Source of the DNA: Spirochaetota bacterium
GTDB taxonomy: Bacteria; Spirochaetota; Spirochaetia; Treponematales; UBA12059
Direction: 5' to 3'
DNA: 64,000 nt
Assembly: GCA_018262985.1 (NCBI GenBank)
Contig: JADFDI010000013.1
Coordinates: forward strand, 1 to 64,000
Shown: piece by piece, positions 16,432-25,002 of the stretch
How the letters are laid out: every line of letters starts with the position of its first letter
How positions within the stretch are numbered: the stretch's first letter is position 1
Notes under the pieces: generated by a model
Database searches by the model: none
The model's input: only the letters and a program-made list of their open reading frames with translations
Told to the model about the DNA's origin: nothing
Position numbers and translations under genes: made by a program

Positions 16432-17642
16432 CGCGTGCCTCCGCCCGAACCGGGCACGCTGATCGGGATGATCGAGGTGCCCGTCGAGGACTTGTCCGCC
16501 GCGGCGGGCGCGGCGACCGGGGCGGCGCCCGGCAACACCACGAGGGCGCCCGCCTCGAGCCCCTCGGTGACGACGACGTTGCGCCCGTCGCCCGTGCCGA
16601 TTTCCACTCGGACGGTCTCGACCGTCCCGTCCTCCCCGACCACGTCGACGTAGGAACGGTCCCGGACCGTGGTCACGGCCTTGAGCGGGATGACGACGCC
16701 TTTCTGGGAGCTGACCTGGATGACGACGTCCGCGCCCATGCCGGGACGGAGCTCGAGTTCCGCGTTGTCGACCACCACGCCGACCCGGAAGACGGCGATC
16801 GAGTTGACCACTTCGGCGGAGGGGCTGATCAGCTCGACCCGGGCCCGGAACGAGCGGTCCTCGAGGGCGGGCACCGTGATGGTGGCCGGGAGGCCGGTCC
16901 TGACCTTGCCGATGTCGTACTCGTCCACCTCGGCCCGGAACAATATGCGCGAGGAATCCACCACCGAGACGATCTGCGAATTGGCGGGCGCGAAGTCGCC
17001 GGCCTGGAACGCCGAGCGCGCGACGAGGCCCGCGAAGGGGGCGCGGAGCGTCGCGGCCGCGAATTCGGCGCGAGCTCGCTCGAGGGACAGGGCCGATTGT
17101 TCGACGGAGACCTCGGCGGCCCGGCGGGCGTACTCCGCCGAGGCGAGGGCTTCGGCGGCGGCGTCCACCTGCTCCTGGGTGGCGGCCTTCGCGGCGAAGA
17201 GCGAGCGCTTGGAGTCGAGCTCGGTCCGCGCCCGCGTTTCGGCGGACCGGGCCTTTTCCAGGTTGATGCGCGCCTGCTGGAGGGCCAGCTCGTCGGCGGA
17301 GAGGGCGGAGCGGAGCTCGCCGTCGTCCATGACGACGACCGGATCGCCCGCCGCTACGGCGGCGCCCTCGGCGGCGGTCCAGCGGACGTAGCCGGCCGCG
17401 CGGTTGCGCAGGGTGACGGACTGGATGGGCTCGGCGACCGAGATGGCCTGGACCGCGACGGCGACCGTGCCGTTCGCCGCTTCGACCGTGAGCGGGCCGG
17501 CATCGGCGGCCGCTTCGCTCGAGCCGTCGCCGCGTAGCAGGAGCCAGGCCCCGAGGCCCAGGGCGACGAGGGCCGCGGCCCCGACGATGATGACCGTATT
17601 CCTCTTCTTCGCTTTCCTGGCCTTGTCGGCGTGATCGCTCAT
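16428..17642 (-). CDS. HlyD/MacA-type periplasmic adaptor
   Basis: 404 residues: cytoplasmic Lys-rich N-terminus ([10 protein letters not shown]), one membrane anchor ([20 protein letters not shown]), lipoyl-like half, a coiled-coil hairpin at about 110-185 ([20 protein letters not shown] and onward), the second lipoyl half ([14 protein letters not shown]), then beta-barrel and membrane-proximal domains. The C-terminus carries an unusual Ala/Pro and Ser/Thr/Gly-rich extension ([19 protein letters not shown]). It connects the TolC-like channel to the MacB-type permease. Overlaps both neighbours by four bases. Confidence 0.92.
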   Translation of the reverse strand: MSDHADKARKAKKRNTVIIVGAAALVALGLGAWLLLRGDGSSEAAADAGPLTVEAANGTVAVAVQAISVAEPIQSVTLRNRAAGYVRWTAAEGAAVAAGDPVVVMDDGELRSALSADELALQQARINLEKARSAETRARTELDSKRSLFAAKAATQEQVDAAAEALASAEYARRAAEVSVEQSALSLERARAEFAAATLRAPFAGLVARSAFQAGDFAPANSQIVSVVDSSRILFRAEVDEYDIGKVRTGLPATITVPALEDRSFRARVELISPSAEVVNSIAVFRVGVVVDNAELELRPGMGADVVIQVSSQKGVVIPLKAVTTVRDRSYVDVVGEDGTVETVRVEIGTGDGRNVVVTEGLEAGALVVLPGAAPVAAPAAADKSSTGTSIIPISVPGSGGGTR

Positions 17643-18997
17643 GGCTGTACCTCGTTGATTTCAGCGGGATGGCGCGCGGCGATGGCCGCGGCGAGTCGGG
17701 CGCGCTCGGCGTCGACGGCGCGGGCGAGCGCCTGGTAGGCGGCCCGGTCGGCGTCGATGCCGGCGCGGAGCAGTTCGGATTCGGTGGCGCCGCCCGTCGC
17801 CGCGCGCGCCTCCATGGTCTCGAGGGCCGAACGGGCGATGCTTTCGGCTCGCAGCGCCTGTTCGGCCGCGTCGGCGGCCCGCACCCAGGCCTGGTAGGCC
17901 AGGCGGACCTCGACGCCGTACAAGGCGAGCTGGTTTTCGAGCCGTGCCCGGGCCGCGAGGAGTTCGAGCTCTAGGCTCGCCGAGGAGCGTCGGTCCGCGC
18001 CGCCCGAGTCGAGCGCTATGGTGGCTGAAGCCGTCAGGGTCCAGGGCGTGGGCGCGAGGGTCGTGCCTTCGAGCGGGAGGGACGCGGCGCCGCCCGCGGA
18101 AAGCCGCGCCGTATCGGAAGCCCAGGCCAGCGAGGCCGAGAGCCCGTCCTTGGCGCCGGACACGCGCGCGCTGAAGGCTGGATCGAAGGCGCGGGCGTCC
18201 GCCAACTCGCGTTCGAGGAGCTCGAGCTCGGCGAGGGCCTTCCGCGCGTCGGGATCGCGCGCCTGGGCGCTCGCGGCCAGGTCGGCCGCCCGGGGCAGGG
18301 TGCCCGGCTCCAGGTCCGGCATGGCCAGCGCCTCGCCGTCGTCGGCCAGGCCGAGCCAGGCGAACAGCTCGAGGCGGCTCACACGGGAGAGCATGGACGC
18401 GTGGAGCTGGTCGTCGATGGTTCCGAGCAGGGCTTCCTCGGCCTTGCGGTACTCCGCGTAGGAAAGTCCGCCGGCTTCGAAGCGCGCCTTGGCGGAGGCG
18501 AATTCGCGTTCGGCCGCGTCGAGCTCGCGGAGCAGCAGGGCCGCCTCCTCCTGCGCTTTCCAGGCGTCCGCGTAGAGCGAATAGGCCTTGAGCCGGAGGG
18601 CCGCGAGTTGCCATTCGAGGTTCGCCGCCGCCCAGTCCGCCTGGACTCCGGCCGCCTCGGCGCGGGCGCGGGCAGCCTCGGTCAGGCCCAGGGGCGCCGA
18701 GAGACTGAGGCCGAGTTCGACCGTGGAGCTTTTCGCGACGCCGAGCGCTTCCTCCGCGATCCGCTTGACGGCGGGATCGAAGGAGAGCCGCAGGTCGCCG
18801 GGGTAGGCGGCCTCGCGGTACTGGGCTTCGGCGTACCCGGCGAGCGCCAGGGCCGTACGGGCTTCCGCCGTTTCGGCCGAGCGGTCCAGCGCCGCCGCGA
18901 GGTCCATGGATCGGGCGGCGGGCATGAGAGTTGCCAGCAGCAGGGCGGCGCCCAGGGAGGCGGAGGGCGGCAAGGCGGCGTGCAGGGTTCGTTTCAT
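17639..18997 (-). CDS. TolC-like outer-membrane efflux protein
   Basis: 452 residues with a signal peptide ([20 protein letters not shown] onward to PAARS) and long Ala/Glu/Arg-rich helical hairpins typical of outer-membrane efflux proteins, in two related halves. It forms the exit duct for the ABC pump encoded after it. ATG 18997 is preferred over GTG 19003 because GAGG lies five bases upstream. It is the first gene of the five-gene minus-strand operon, next to an AT-rich leader. Confidence 0.88.
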   Translation of the reverse strand: MKRTLHAALPPSASLGAALLLATLMPAARSMDLAAALDRSAETAEARTALALAGYAEAQYREAAYPGDLRLSFDPAVKRIAEEALGVAKSSTVELGLSLSAPLGLTEAARARAEAAGVQADWAAANLEWQLAALRLKAYSLYADAWKAQEEAALLLRELDAAEREFASAKARFEAGGLSYAEYRKAEEALLGTIDDQLHASMLSRVSRLELFAWLGLADDGEALAMPDLEPGTLPRAADLAASAQARDPDARKALAELELLERELADARAFDPAFSARVSGAKDGLSASLAWASDTARLSAGGAASLPLEGTTLAPTPWTLTASATIALDSGGADRRSSASLELELLAARARLENQLALYGVEVRLAYQAWVRAADAAEQALRAESIARSALETMEARAATGGATESELLRAGIDADRAAYQALARAVDAERARLAAAIAARHPAEINEVQP

Positions 18998-19003
18998 AAG
19001 CAC

Positions 19004-19080
19004 CTCGCTGCCATTACTGCAACAAGCGTGCCACGAAATGGGAAGAGGGGAAATATATGAAATAATCTATGTAAAAGGCC
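19004..19080. other. AT-rich leader region upstream of the efflux operon
   Basis: 19040-19078 is rich in A and T (AAATATATGAAATAATCTAT and following), in contrast to the very GC-rich surroundings, and lies directly upstream of the TolC-like gene. It probably holds the operon promoter, but no clear -35/-10 pair with normal spacing could be assigned. Confidence 0.4.
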
Positions 19081-19126
19081 TCCGAAGAGGGCCGGCCGCG
19101 GCGCGGCGCGGCTCGGTCGCTGATCC

Positions 19127-19226
19127 GTCGGGGCAGGATCTGCCCGACAGGTTGACCCGGGCGGCAGGAATTGCCCGGGCGCGATCCGCAGGAGCCGGCC
19201 GGACTGGCTGGCCCGCCAGGCTCCTA
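19127..19226 (-). terminator. Cluster of stem-loops after the ZIP-cNBD gene
   Basis: Three inverted repeats in a row: GTCGGGGCAGGA/TCTGCCCGAC (19127-19148), CCCGGGC/GCCCGGG (19156-19179) and AGGAGCC/GGCTCCT (19190-19225, reaching the ZIP gene stop). The first two share a GGCAGGA-TTGCC core. They could end minus-strand transcription, although none has a T run. Confidence 0.4.
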
Positions 19227-20522
19227 GCCGGCCACGCGGAGGAAGACCGCCGACACGAAGCCGAGGATGGTGGCCATGCCGGTGATGGAGCCGCCCTGCT
19301 CGAAGGCCTCGGGCATCATGGTCTCGGCGAGCATGGCCAGCATCGAGCCGGCGGCCAGGCTTTCGAAGAGCGCCACGAGCTCGGGCGGCGCCGAGCGGAA
19401 GGCCAGGTTGCCGAGCGCGGCGCCGACGGCGGTGAGCAGCACGATGGAGCCCCAGAGCAGGCTGACCCGGCGCACCGACATGCCGAGCTTCCGCATGCCC
19501 ACCGCGCTCGAGAGCGCCTCGGGGTAGTTGGCGATGAAGAGCCCGAGCACGAGCGCGAGGCTCGCCTTCTCCGCGCCGATCATGGACGCGCCGATGACCG
19601 CCGACTCGGGGATGCCGTCGAGGAGGATGCCGAGCCAGATGGCCATGGGCGCGCCTCCCGCCTTCTTTCCCCCGGCCTCCGCCAGGGCTTCGTCGAGCTC
19701 GAGCGAGCTCGGGCGCCAGTCGCCTCCTCCGGCCTTGCGGGCCCAGGCCTCCGGGTCGACGGACGCGGCCGCCTTCTCGAGGGCTTCGCGGCGCTCGCCG
19801 GAGAGCGCGTGCACCGCCGCCCTGAGCTCCGGGTTGGCGTCGAGAAGGCGGTCGAAGTCGGCCTTGCGGAGCGAGAGGAGCGCGGTCTCGTCGAGGGCGG
19901 TCACGTCGGCGGTCCGGGTCTCCCCGCTGAGCAGGGCCATTTCGCCCACCATGTCGCCCGGGCCGAGCGTGGCGAGCGTCGAACCCGAGCGCGACACCTC
20001 GAGGCGTCCCGCCTCCACCAGGTAGAGCTCCGCGCCGGCCTCGCCGGCCGCGATGACGCGGGTGCCCGAGGGGCAGCGCAGGCGGCGCACCTGGACGGCC
20101 AGGCCGCGCATGGCCTCGGGCGGGAGGCTGGCGAAGAGGGGCACGCGCGCGAGGCTCTCGAGGAGCAGGCGGACGTCGCGGCGGCGGTCCGCGCGCAGCC
20201 GCCGCTGCAGGGTCGAGCGCTTGCGGAGGAAGCCGCCCGCGTCGTTCACGAGGCGGTTCAGCGCGACGAACATGAGCCCCCCGGCGACGAGCCCGAGGCC
20301 GACCGGCCAGAACCCGCCCTCGAGACGCTCGACCGCCTCGCCCACGAGCTCGAGCGAGAGCGCCGCGAAGAGGGCTCCCGCGCCGAAGGCCATGATGCCC
20401 GCCGCGAGCCGGGGCGGCGGCTTCAGGAAGGCCCCGGTCCACGCGCCGAGGAGCAGGCTGGCGGCGGAAAGCGCGCCGAAGCTGAACGCCGAGAATGCCT
20501 GGGACAACGCCGTACCGCTCAT
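19224..20522 (-). CDS. ZIP-family metal transporter with inserted cyclic-nucleotide-binding domain
   Basis: 432 residues in three parts. Residues 1-95 carry three membrane helices of a ZIP-like transporter. Residues about 120-235 form a cNMP-binding domain, with a phosphate-binding cassette GEMALLSGETRTADV that keeps the key Arg. Residues about 290-432 carry the remaining helices, with ZIP metal-site-like motifs LLDGIPESAVIGAS and FIANYPEALSSAVG. The usual ZIP His residues (HNxPEG) are replaced by Asp and Asn, as I recall for a subfamily of bacterial ZIP-like proteins. The domain order suggests divalent-metal flux gated by cAMP, cGMP or a related ligand. GGGGAGG precedes the ATG. Confidence 0.85.
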   Translation of the reverse strand: MSGTALSQAFSAFSFGALSAASLLLGAWTGAFLKPPPRLAAGIMAFGAGALFAALSLELVGEAVERLEGGFWPVGLGLVAGGLMFVALNRLVNDAGGFLRKRSTLQRRLRADRRRDVRLLLESLARVPLFASLPPEAMRGLAVQVRRLRCPSGTRVIAAGEAGAELYLVEAGRLEVSRSGSTLATLGPGDMVGEMALLSGETRTADVTALDETALLSLRKADFDRLLDANPELRAAVHALSGERREALEKAAASVDPEAWARKAGGGDWRPSSLELDEALAEAGGKKAGGAPMAIWLGILLDGIPESAVIGASMIGAEKASLALVLGLFIANYPEALSSAVGMRKLGMSVRRVSLLWGSIVLLTAVGAALGNLAFRSAPPELVALFESLAAGSMLAMLAETMMPEAFEQGGSITGMATILGFVSAVFLRVAG

Positions 20523-20673
20523 GCCGCCTCCCCGTGCTCTCCCCGCCTAGTTTCGCGTTTCGGGAGGAGCCGCGCCAGAGGCCTCGCCCGCCCGGGCTCC
20601 CGGCTTCGAGGCGCCTGAGGAGGGCGCGTCGCCTGTCCGCGTACCCGGGTTTCCGCGACGGTTCGCGCCGAAT

Positions 20674-20708
20674 GAAAAAGGCCGGGCCCCGCGCGGGGAC
20701 CCGGCCTT
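20674..20708 (-). terminator. Intrinsic terminator of the FMN-binding protein gene
   Basis: On the minus strand, AAGGCCGGGTCCCC GCGC GGGGCCCGGCCTTT forms a 14-bp stem with one G-U pair, followed by a T run (TTTTTC). It lies 21 bases past the FMN-binding gene stop. Confidence 0.87.
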
Positions 20709-20729
20709 CGGCCTTTCCGGCCTGGCGCC

Positions 20730-21641
20730 TTACTTGCGCGCGTTGATCAGCTGCTGGGCCAGGGCCAGCTTGTAGGCGGCCTGGAGCTCGAGGGCGTAGT
20801 GCGGGAAGTCGGAGAAGGTGGCGCCGGTGACGGCGTCGGCGACGAAGAAGACCGAGTCGTCGGCCGCGGTGAAGGCGGCGGCGTCGGCGAGGTCGACCGC
20901 CTTGTCGGCGACGATCTTGAGCGGGGTCTTCGCCTTGGCGACCGCGTCCGCGAAGGGGGCGAGCGGGTTGGCCATGAAGAAGTCGACGGTGGCCTTCATG
21001 TTGTAGCGGTAGCCGATGGTGGCGGCGCCGATGGGCATGTAGGTGGCCTTCGGGTTGGCCTTGTCCATGTGGCCGTAGTGCACGGTCTCGGAGGCCTTCT
21101 TGCCCACGGTGACCTTGAGCCCGTCGATGGTGACGTTGACCAGGGTGTTGGCCTTGGCGGCGGCGACGTAGGCGGCGGCGCGGATCGGGTTGCCCATGAG
21201 GCCCTCGAAGTCGCGCTCGTACTGGCGGGTCGGGCGGGCGAAGGCGTCCTTGCCGGGGGTGTACTGCGACCAGACGCCGAGGCCGTCCTTCACGTTGTAG
21301 ATGTAGAACATGTAGCCCTTGATCTCGGGATCGGCGTTGCCGGTGTTCGCGAGCGGGTCCGGCACGCGGACGACGGCGCCGTCGACGACCGACTTGCCGT
21401 CCTCGGAGTTGTACGCGGCCCAGCCGCCGGGACCCTGCCACTCGTGCACCTCGGCGGTCTTGACGGATCCGTCGGGGTTGACCGTGACGACGGCCTCGCC
21501 GATGTAGCCGCCCTGGTGGGCGACGAAGTACTTGACCGCGGTGGCCGGCCCGAGGGCGGCGCCTTCCTTGGAGCCCATGGCGCCGGCGAAGCCGGCGAAC
21601 GCGACGAGCGCGAGCGCGAAGAGGACGATCTTCTTCATCAT
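20730..21641 (-). CDS. Secreted FMN-binding-domain protein
   Basis: 303 residues. N-terminal signal peptide (MMKKIVLFALALVAFAGFAG) without a lipobox Cys. Two FMN-binding-like blocks follow: GGYIGEAVVTVNPDGSVKTA near residue 43 and, near the C-terminus, DAVTGATFSDFPHYALELQA. VTGATFS resembles the [D/S]xxxGAT motif in which Thr takes covalent FMN via ApbE in Rnf/Nqr and secreted flavoproteins. A soluble extracytoplasmic redox role is therefore likely, but covalent attachment is inference; no ApbE gene is in the window. GGAGG fits ATG 21638 slightly better than ATG 21641. Confidence 0.82.
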   Translation of the reverse strand: MMKKIVLFALALVAFAGFAGAMGSKEGAALGPATAVKYFVAHQGGYIGEAVVTVNPDGSVKTAEVHEWQGPGGWAAYNSEDGKSVVDGAVVRVPDPLANTGNADPEIKGYMFYIYNVKDGLGVWSQYTPGKDAFARPTRQYERDFEGLMGNPIRAAAYVAAAKANTLVNVTIDGLKVTVGKKASETVHYGHMDKANPKATYMPIGAATIGYRYNMKATVDFFMANPLAPFADAVAKAKTPLKIVADKAVDLADAAAFTAADDSVFFVADAVTGATFSDFPHYALELQAAYKLALAQQLINARK

Positions 21642-21725
21642 ATGCCTCCGAATGGTGTTCGCGCGGCGACCTATGCGCGCCGCGCCGGCCCGGCGGCGCG
21701 GGGGCGCCTTCCGTTCCGGTAGACC

Positions 21726-21754
21726 ATGATTGGGCAGAAAAGCGTTTTGGTCAA
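21726..21754 (-). promoter_or_regulatory. Likely promoter of the FMN-binding protein gene
   Basis: On the minus strand: TTGACC (21754-21749), 17-base spacer, AATCAT (21731-21726). The -35 box is strong and the -10 weaker. Leader of about 75 bases, with GGAGG before the start. Confidence 0.5.
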
Positions 21755-21923
21755 GATAGGGTAAAAAGAAATCTATAAAAATCGTTTTATATCTAAAAAT
21801 ACCTATATAGCTGACCACGTCGGCGCGGCGGGAAGGCGCGGCGAGCTCGCGGGTGCCCTCGGGCGGCACGCCGCGAAGGGGAGGGTCGACCCGCCCGCCC
21901 GGCGCGGCGGCCGAGTTGCCCTT

Positions 21924-21955
21924 CCCCCCCCAAATCCTATCCCTATCCCTATCCC
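21924..21955 (-). repeat. G-quadruplex-type tandem repeat after the PAS gene
   Basis: The minus strand reads GGGATAGGGATAGGGATAGG then ATTTGGGGGGGG: four runs of three or more G in 32 bases, starting four bases past the PAS gene stop. This fits a canonical G-quadruplex pattern in the transcript. Confidence 0.5.
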
Positions 21956-21958
21956 GGC

Positions 21959-22318
21959 TCAGGAAGCGGGCGGCGCGCTCCGCACGTAGTGGGGCGTCTC
22001 GAAGGGGATCTCCATGGAAAGCTCGACGAGGCCCGCGACCGCTCCCGAGGCGTCGAGCCAGGGCGCCTGGTAGATGAATTTCTTCACGCCCGCCTTCTCG
22101 ATGGTGTAGGCGTTCGGCGTCCCGGTCTCCAGCATGCGCTCGATGATGGCCCTCGAGCGCTCGTTGTGGCAGCCCGTCATGCTCCGGCCGACGAGCGCCT
22201 TGCCGCCGTCCTTGGCGAAGACCGCCGCCGCCTTGTCGTTCATCCAGAGTATCGTGTTGTCGAGGGCGCTGACCGTGACGGCGCCGGGGAACGAGCTGAC
22301 CCAGTCGGGCATGTCCAT
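21959..22318 (-). CDS. Single PAS-domain protein
   Basis: 119 residues, essentially one PAS fold: AVTVSALDNTILWMNDKAAA at the start, then LVGRSMTGCHNERSRAII, and the closing strands KKFIYQAPWLDASGAVAGLV followed by ELSMEIP. No output domain or membrane segment, so it would act as a small sensor or interaction protein. CHNERS is similar to PAS proteins that include a Cys-His pair, so a metal or haem ligand is possible but unproven. AGGAGG six bases before the ATG and an extended -10 box upstream support the start. Confidence 0.82.
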   Translation of the reverse strand: MDMPDWVSSFPGAVTVSALDNTILWMNDKAAAVFAKDGGKALVGRSMTGCHNERSRAIIERMLETGTPNAYTIEKAGVKKFIYQAPWLDASGAVAGLVELSMEIPFETPHYVRSAPPAS

Positions 22319-22337
22319 GGAAGCCTCCTGCCCCGCG

Positions 22338-22346
22338 AGTATACCA
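22338..22346 (-). promoter_or_regulatory. Extended -10 promoter of the PAS gene
   Basis: On the minus strand TGGTATACT: a TGn extension directly joined to TATACT, with no good -35 box at normal spacing. Leader of about 14 bases carrying AGGAGG. Confidence 0.5.
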
Positions 22347-22464
22347 GCGAACCGCGCGCGGAGGGAGTCGCGATTTCGTCGCCGGGTCGGAAGAGCCGGA
22401 GAACCGCGTCTCCGCGGTGGAAATCCCGGTCCGTGCCTCTTTGGTCCGTTTTTCCGGAAATGCC

Positions 22465-22494
22465 TTGCGTACGGGGGGCGGGGGGCGCTAGCAT
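22465..22494 (+). promoter_or_regulatory. Sigma70-like promoter of the NfeD-SPFH operon
   Basis: TTGCGT (22465-22470), 18-base spacer rich in G, TAGCAT (22489-22494). Leader of about 37 bases to ATG 22538 with GGAAGGA. Confidence 0.45.
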
Positions 22495-22537
22495 CGGGAC
22501 GTCCGGCGCGATCAGGCCGGGGAAGGATCGTAGCGAA

Positions 22538-23062
22538 ATGTTCGGAGCCTGGTTCTGGTGGTCCCTGCTCGGCGTGCTCCTCGTGGGCGCCGAGACCTTC
22601 ATCCCGGGGCTCGCCATCATTTTCTTCGGCCTCGGGGCGCTCGCCACGGCGCTCGTCTCGCTCGTACCCGGGCTATCGGGCGCCTACGGGCTCCAGGCCC
22701 TGTTCTGGACCGTCGCCTCGGTCGGCTCGCTCGTGCTGCTCCGGAAGAAGTTCAAGGAGCTGCTGGCGGGCACGGCCTTCTACCGGAATCCGGACGAAGG
22801 CCCCGTCGACGCGCTCGCGGGCGAGGAGGCGGAGGTGATCGAGCGGATCGCCGACGGCGAGCCGGGCCGCGTCCATTTCCGCGGCACGAGCTGGAAGGCC
22901 GTCGCCTACGACGAGGCCTTCGAGCCCGGCGCGAAGGTGCGCGTCGCGGGCCGCGACGGCCTCGCCCTCGTGGTCACCCACGATTACCTGGCCCCGCCCG
23001 AGGGCCTCGAGTCGCTCCCCGATCCACGCGCCGCGGATGGCGGGCGGGATCGTGACCGTTAG
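22538..23062 (+). CDS. NfeD-like membrane protein
   Basis: 174 residues: membrane segments at about 5-27, 32-50 and 53-72 (WFWWSLLGVLLVGAETFIPG and GLAIIFFGLGALATALVSLV), then a soluble NfeD/OB-fold C-terminal domain (EEAEVIERIADGEPGRVHFR followed by GTSWKAVAYDE). This is the short NfeD form without a protease domain. Such proteins partner with SPFH proteins, and two SPFH genes follow directly, so a membrane-microdomain or protein-quality-control assembly is likely. Confidence 0.9.
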   Translation: MFGAWFWWSLLGVLLVGAETFIPGLAIIFFGLGALATALVSLVPGLSGAYGLQALFWTVASVGSLVLLRKKFKELLAGTAFYRNPDEGPVDALAGEEAEVIERIADGEPGRVHFRGTSWKAVAYDEAFEPGAKVRVAGRDGLALVVTHDYLAPPEGLESLPDPRAADGGRDRDR

Positions 23063-23089
23063 CGGATTTCCGCGGCACAAGGAGGAAGC

Positions 23090-24079
23090 ATGTTCGGAAT
23101 CATCGGAGCATACGCGGTCGCGCTCGTCGCGATCCTCACGTTCTTCAGGCTGATCGTCGTGGTGCCGGAGCAGAAGGCCTACGTCGTGCAGTTCCTCGGC
23201 AAGTACCGCAGGACGCTCGGCTCGGGCTTCCACGTGCTCCTGCCCTTCCTCGAGAAGGTGGCGTACAAGCACTCGCTCAAGGAGGACGTCATCGACGTGG
23301 AGCCGCAGGTGTGCATCACCGCGGACAACGTGCAGGTGTCGGTCGACGGCATCCTCTACTACAAGATCTTCGATCCGGCGCTCGCGAGCTACGGCATCGA
23401 CGACTACCGCTTCGCCACCATACAGCTAGCGAAGACCACCATGCGCTCCGAGATCGGCAAGCTCGAGCTCGACCGGAGCTTCCAGGAGCGCGAGACCATC
23501 AACGACAACATCGTCAAGGCGGTGGACGAGGCGACGGACCCCTGGGGCATCAAGGTGACCCGCTACGAGGTCCGCTCCATCACGCCGAGCGCCGTCATCA
23601 CCGAGGCCATGGAGCGCCAGATGCGCGCCGAGCGCGAGAAGCGCGCGGAGATCCTGGCGTCGGAAGGCGTCAAGGAAAGCCGCATCAACGTCTCCAAGGG
23701 CGAAAGGCAGGAGGCCATCAACCTCTCGATGGGCGAGCGCACGCGGCGCATCAACTCCGCCGACGGCCGCGCCGCCGCCATCACCACGGTGAGCGAGGCG
23801 ACCGCCGAGGGCCTCAAGCTGGTGGCCGACGCGCTCGCCGCGCCCGGCGGCAAGGACGCCATGACCTTGCGCCTCGCGGAGCAGTACGTCGAGCGCCTCG
23901 GCGAGATCCTCGGCTCCTCGACGACCACGGTGCTGCCGGGCAGGCTCGCCGAGCTCAAGGGCGTGGCCGAGCTGCTCGGCCTCGGCGGCGCCGAGCGGGT
24001 GCCGCTCGAGAGCGTCCCGGATTTCGGCCGCGACAAGGTCCGCGCGGCCCTCAAGACCCGCGAAGGAGGCCAGGCGTGA
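23090..24079 (+). CDS. SPFH/stomatin-prohibitin family membrane protein 1
   Basis: 329 residues with an N-terminal membrane anchor and a full SPFH domain (VVPEQKAYVVQFLGKYRRTL and GFHVLLPFLEKVAYKHSL). A long charged helix follows, with repeats of the type GERQEAINLSMGERTRRINSA. Similar to QmcA/stomatin proteins that oligomerise on the inner membrane. AAGGAGG lies just upstream of the ATG. The stop overlaps the GTG start of the paralogue by four bases. Confidence 0.92.
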   Translation: MFGIIGAYAVALVAILTFFRLIVVVPEQKAYVVQFLGKYRRTLGSGFHVLLPFLEKVAYKHSLKEDVIDVEPQVCITADNVQVSVDGILYYKIFDPALASYGIDDYRFATIQLAKTTMRSEIGKLELDRSFQERETINDNIVKAVDEATDPWGIKVTRYEVRSITPSAVITEAMERQMRAEREKRAEILASEGVKESRINVSKGERQEAINLSMGERTRRINSADGRAAAITTVSEATAEGLKLVADALAAPGGKDAMTLRLAEQYVERLGEILGSSTTTVLPGRLAELKGVAELLGLGGAERVPLESVPDFGRDKVRAALKTREGGQA

Positions 24080-25002
24080 GCGCGCTGATTCCCCTGTTCG
24101 TCATCGTCGGCCTCTTCGGCCTCGTGTTCGCCATCCAGATCCTCCGCTCCATCCGCGTCATCCCGGCGCAGTCCGCCTATATCGTGGAGCGGCTCGGCAA
24201 GTTCAAGGGTACGCTCGACGCGGGCTTCCACGTCCTCATGCCCTTCGTCGACCGCGTGGCCTACAAGCTCAACCTGAAGGAGCAGGCCATCGACGTGCCG
24301 AGCCAGGAGTGCTTCACGGCCGACAACGTCAAGGTGCACGTCGACGGCGTCCTCTACCTCAAGGTGGTGGATCCGAAGCGCGCCTCGTACGGCATCACCG
24401 ACTACCGCTTCGCGAGCGTGTGCCTGGCCCAGACCACCATCCGCGCCCTGATCGGCAAGCTGGTGCTCGACAAGACCTTCGAGGAGCGCGGCACCGTCAA
24501 CGCCGCCGTGGTGCGCGCGGTCGACGAGGCCGCCGGTCCCTGGGGCGTCAAGGTGACGCGCTACGAGATCCAGAACATCAAGGTGCCCGACTCCATCCTC
24601 AAGGCCATGGAGCTCCAGATGAAGGCCGAGCGCGACAAGCGCGCGGAGATCGCCCGCTCGCTCGGCGAGATGGAGTCCAAGATCAACTACTCCCAGGCGG
24701 CCATGGAGGAGGCGATCAACAAGAGCGAGGGCGAGAAGGAGCGCATGATCAACGAGGCCCAGGGCCAGTCGGCGGAGATCCTCGCCGTGGCCAAGGCGAC
24801 CGCCGCCTCGATCCGCGGGCTCGCCGGCGCCCTGACCCTGCCGAACGGCGCCGAGGCGGCCGGGCTCCGCGTGGCCGAGTCGTACATGGAGTCGCTCCGC
24901 AGGCTCAAGGAGGGCGGGACGCGCATCGTGCTGCCCCTCGACCTGGCCGATCCCGAGGCCATCACCGCCAACGCCTCGCGGCTGCTCGGGAAGAAGTCCT
25001 GA
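24076..25002 (+). CDS. SPFH/stomatin-prohibitin family membrane protein 2
   Basis: 308 residues, paralogous to the preceding protein and closer to the classical stomatin/QmcA pattern: RVIPAQSAYIVERLGKFKGT, then LDAGFHVLMPF, and a helix with KSEGEKERMINEAQGQSAEI. The start is GTG 24076, overlapping the previous stop, with GGAGG about nine bases upstream. The tandem pair, with NfeD upstream, suggests a hetero-oligomer like prokaryotic HflKC-type rings. Its stop (TGA) shares one base with the Nudix start. Confidence 0.92.
   Translation: MSALIPLFVIVGLFGLVFAIQILRSIRVIPAQSAYIVERLGKFKGTLDAGFHVLMPFVDRVAYKLNLKEQAIDVPSQECFTADNVKVHVDGVLYLKVVDPKRASYGITDYRFASVCLAQTTIRALIGKLVLDKTFEERGTVNAAVVRAVDEAAGPWGVKVTRYEIQNIKVPDSILKAMELQMKAERDKRAEIARSLGEMESKINYSQAAMEEAINKSEGEKERMINEAQGQSAEILAVAKATAASIRGLAGALTLPNGAEAAGLRVAESYMESLRRLKEGGTRIVLPLDLADPEAITANASRLLGKKS

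Larger units (their letters stand above)
21642..21958. other. Intergenic region with AT-rich island and C-rich tandem repeat
   Basis: 317 bases without a gene. 21726-21812 is an AT-rich island in a very GC-rich genome and contains the likely minus-strand promoter of the FMN-binding gene. 21924-21955 is a C-run plus three ATCCCT repeats. The middle part is GC-rich and shows nothing recognisable. Confidence 0.5.
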
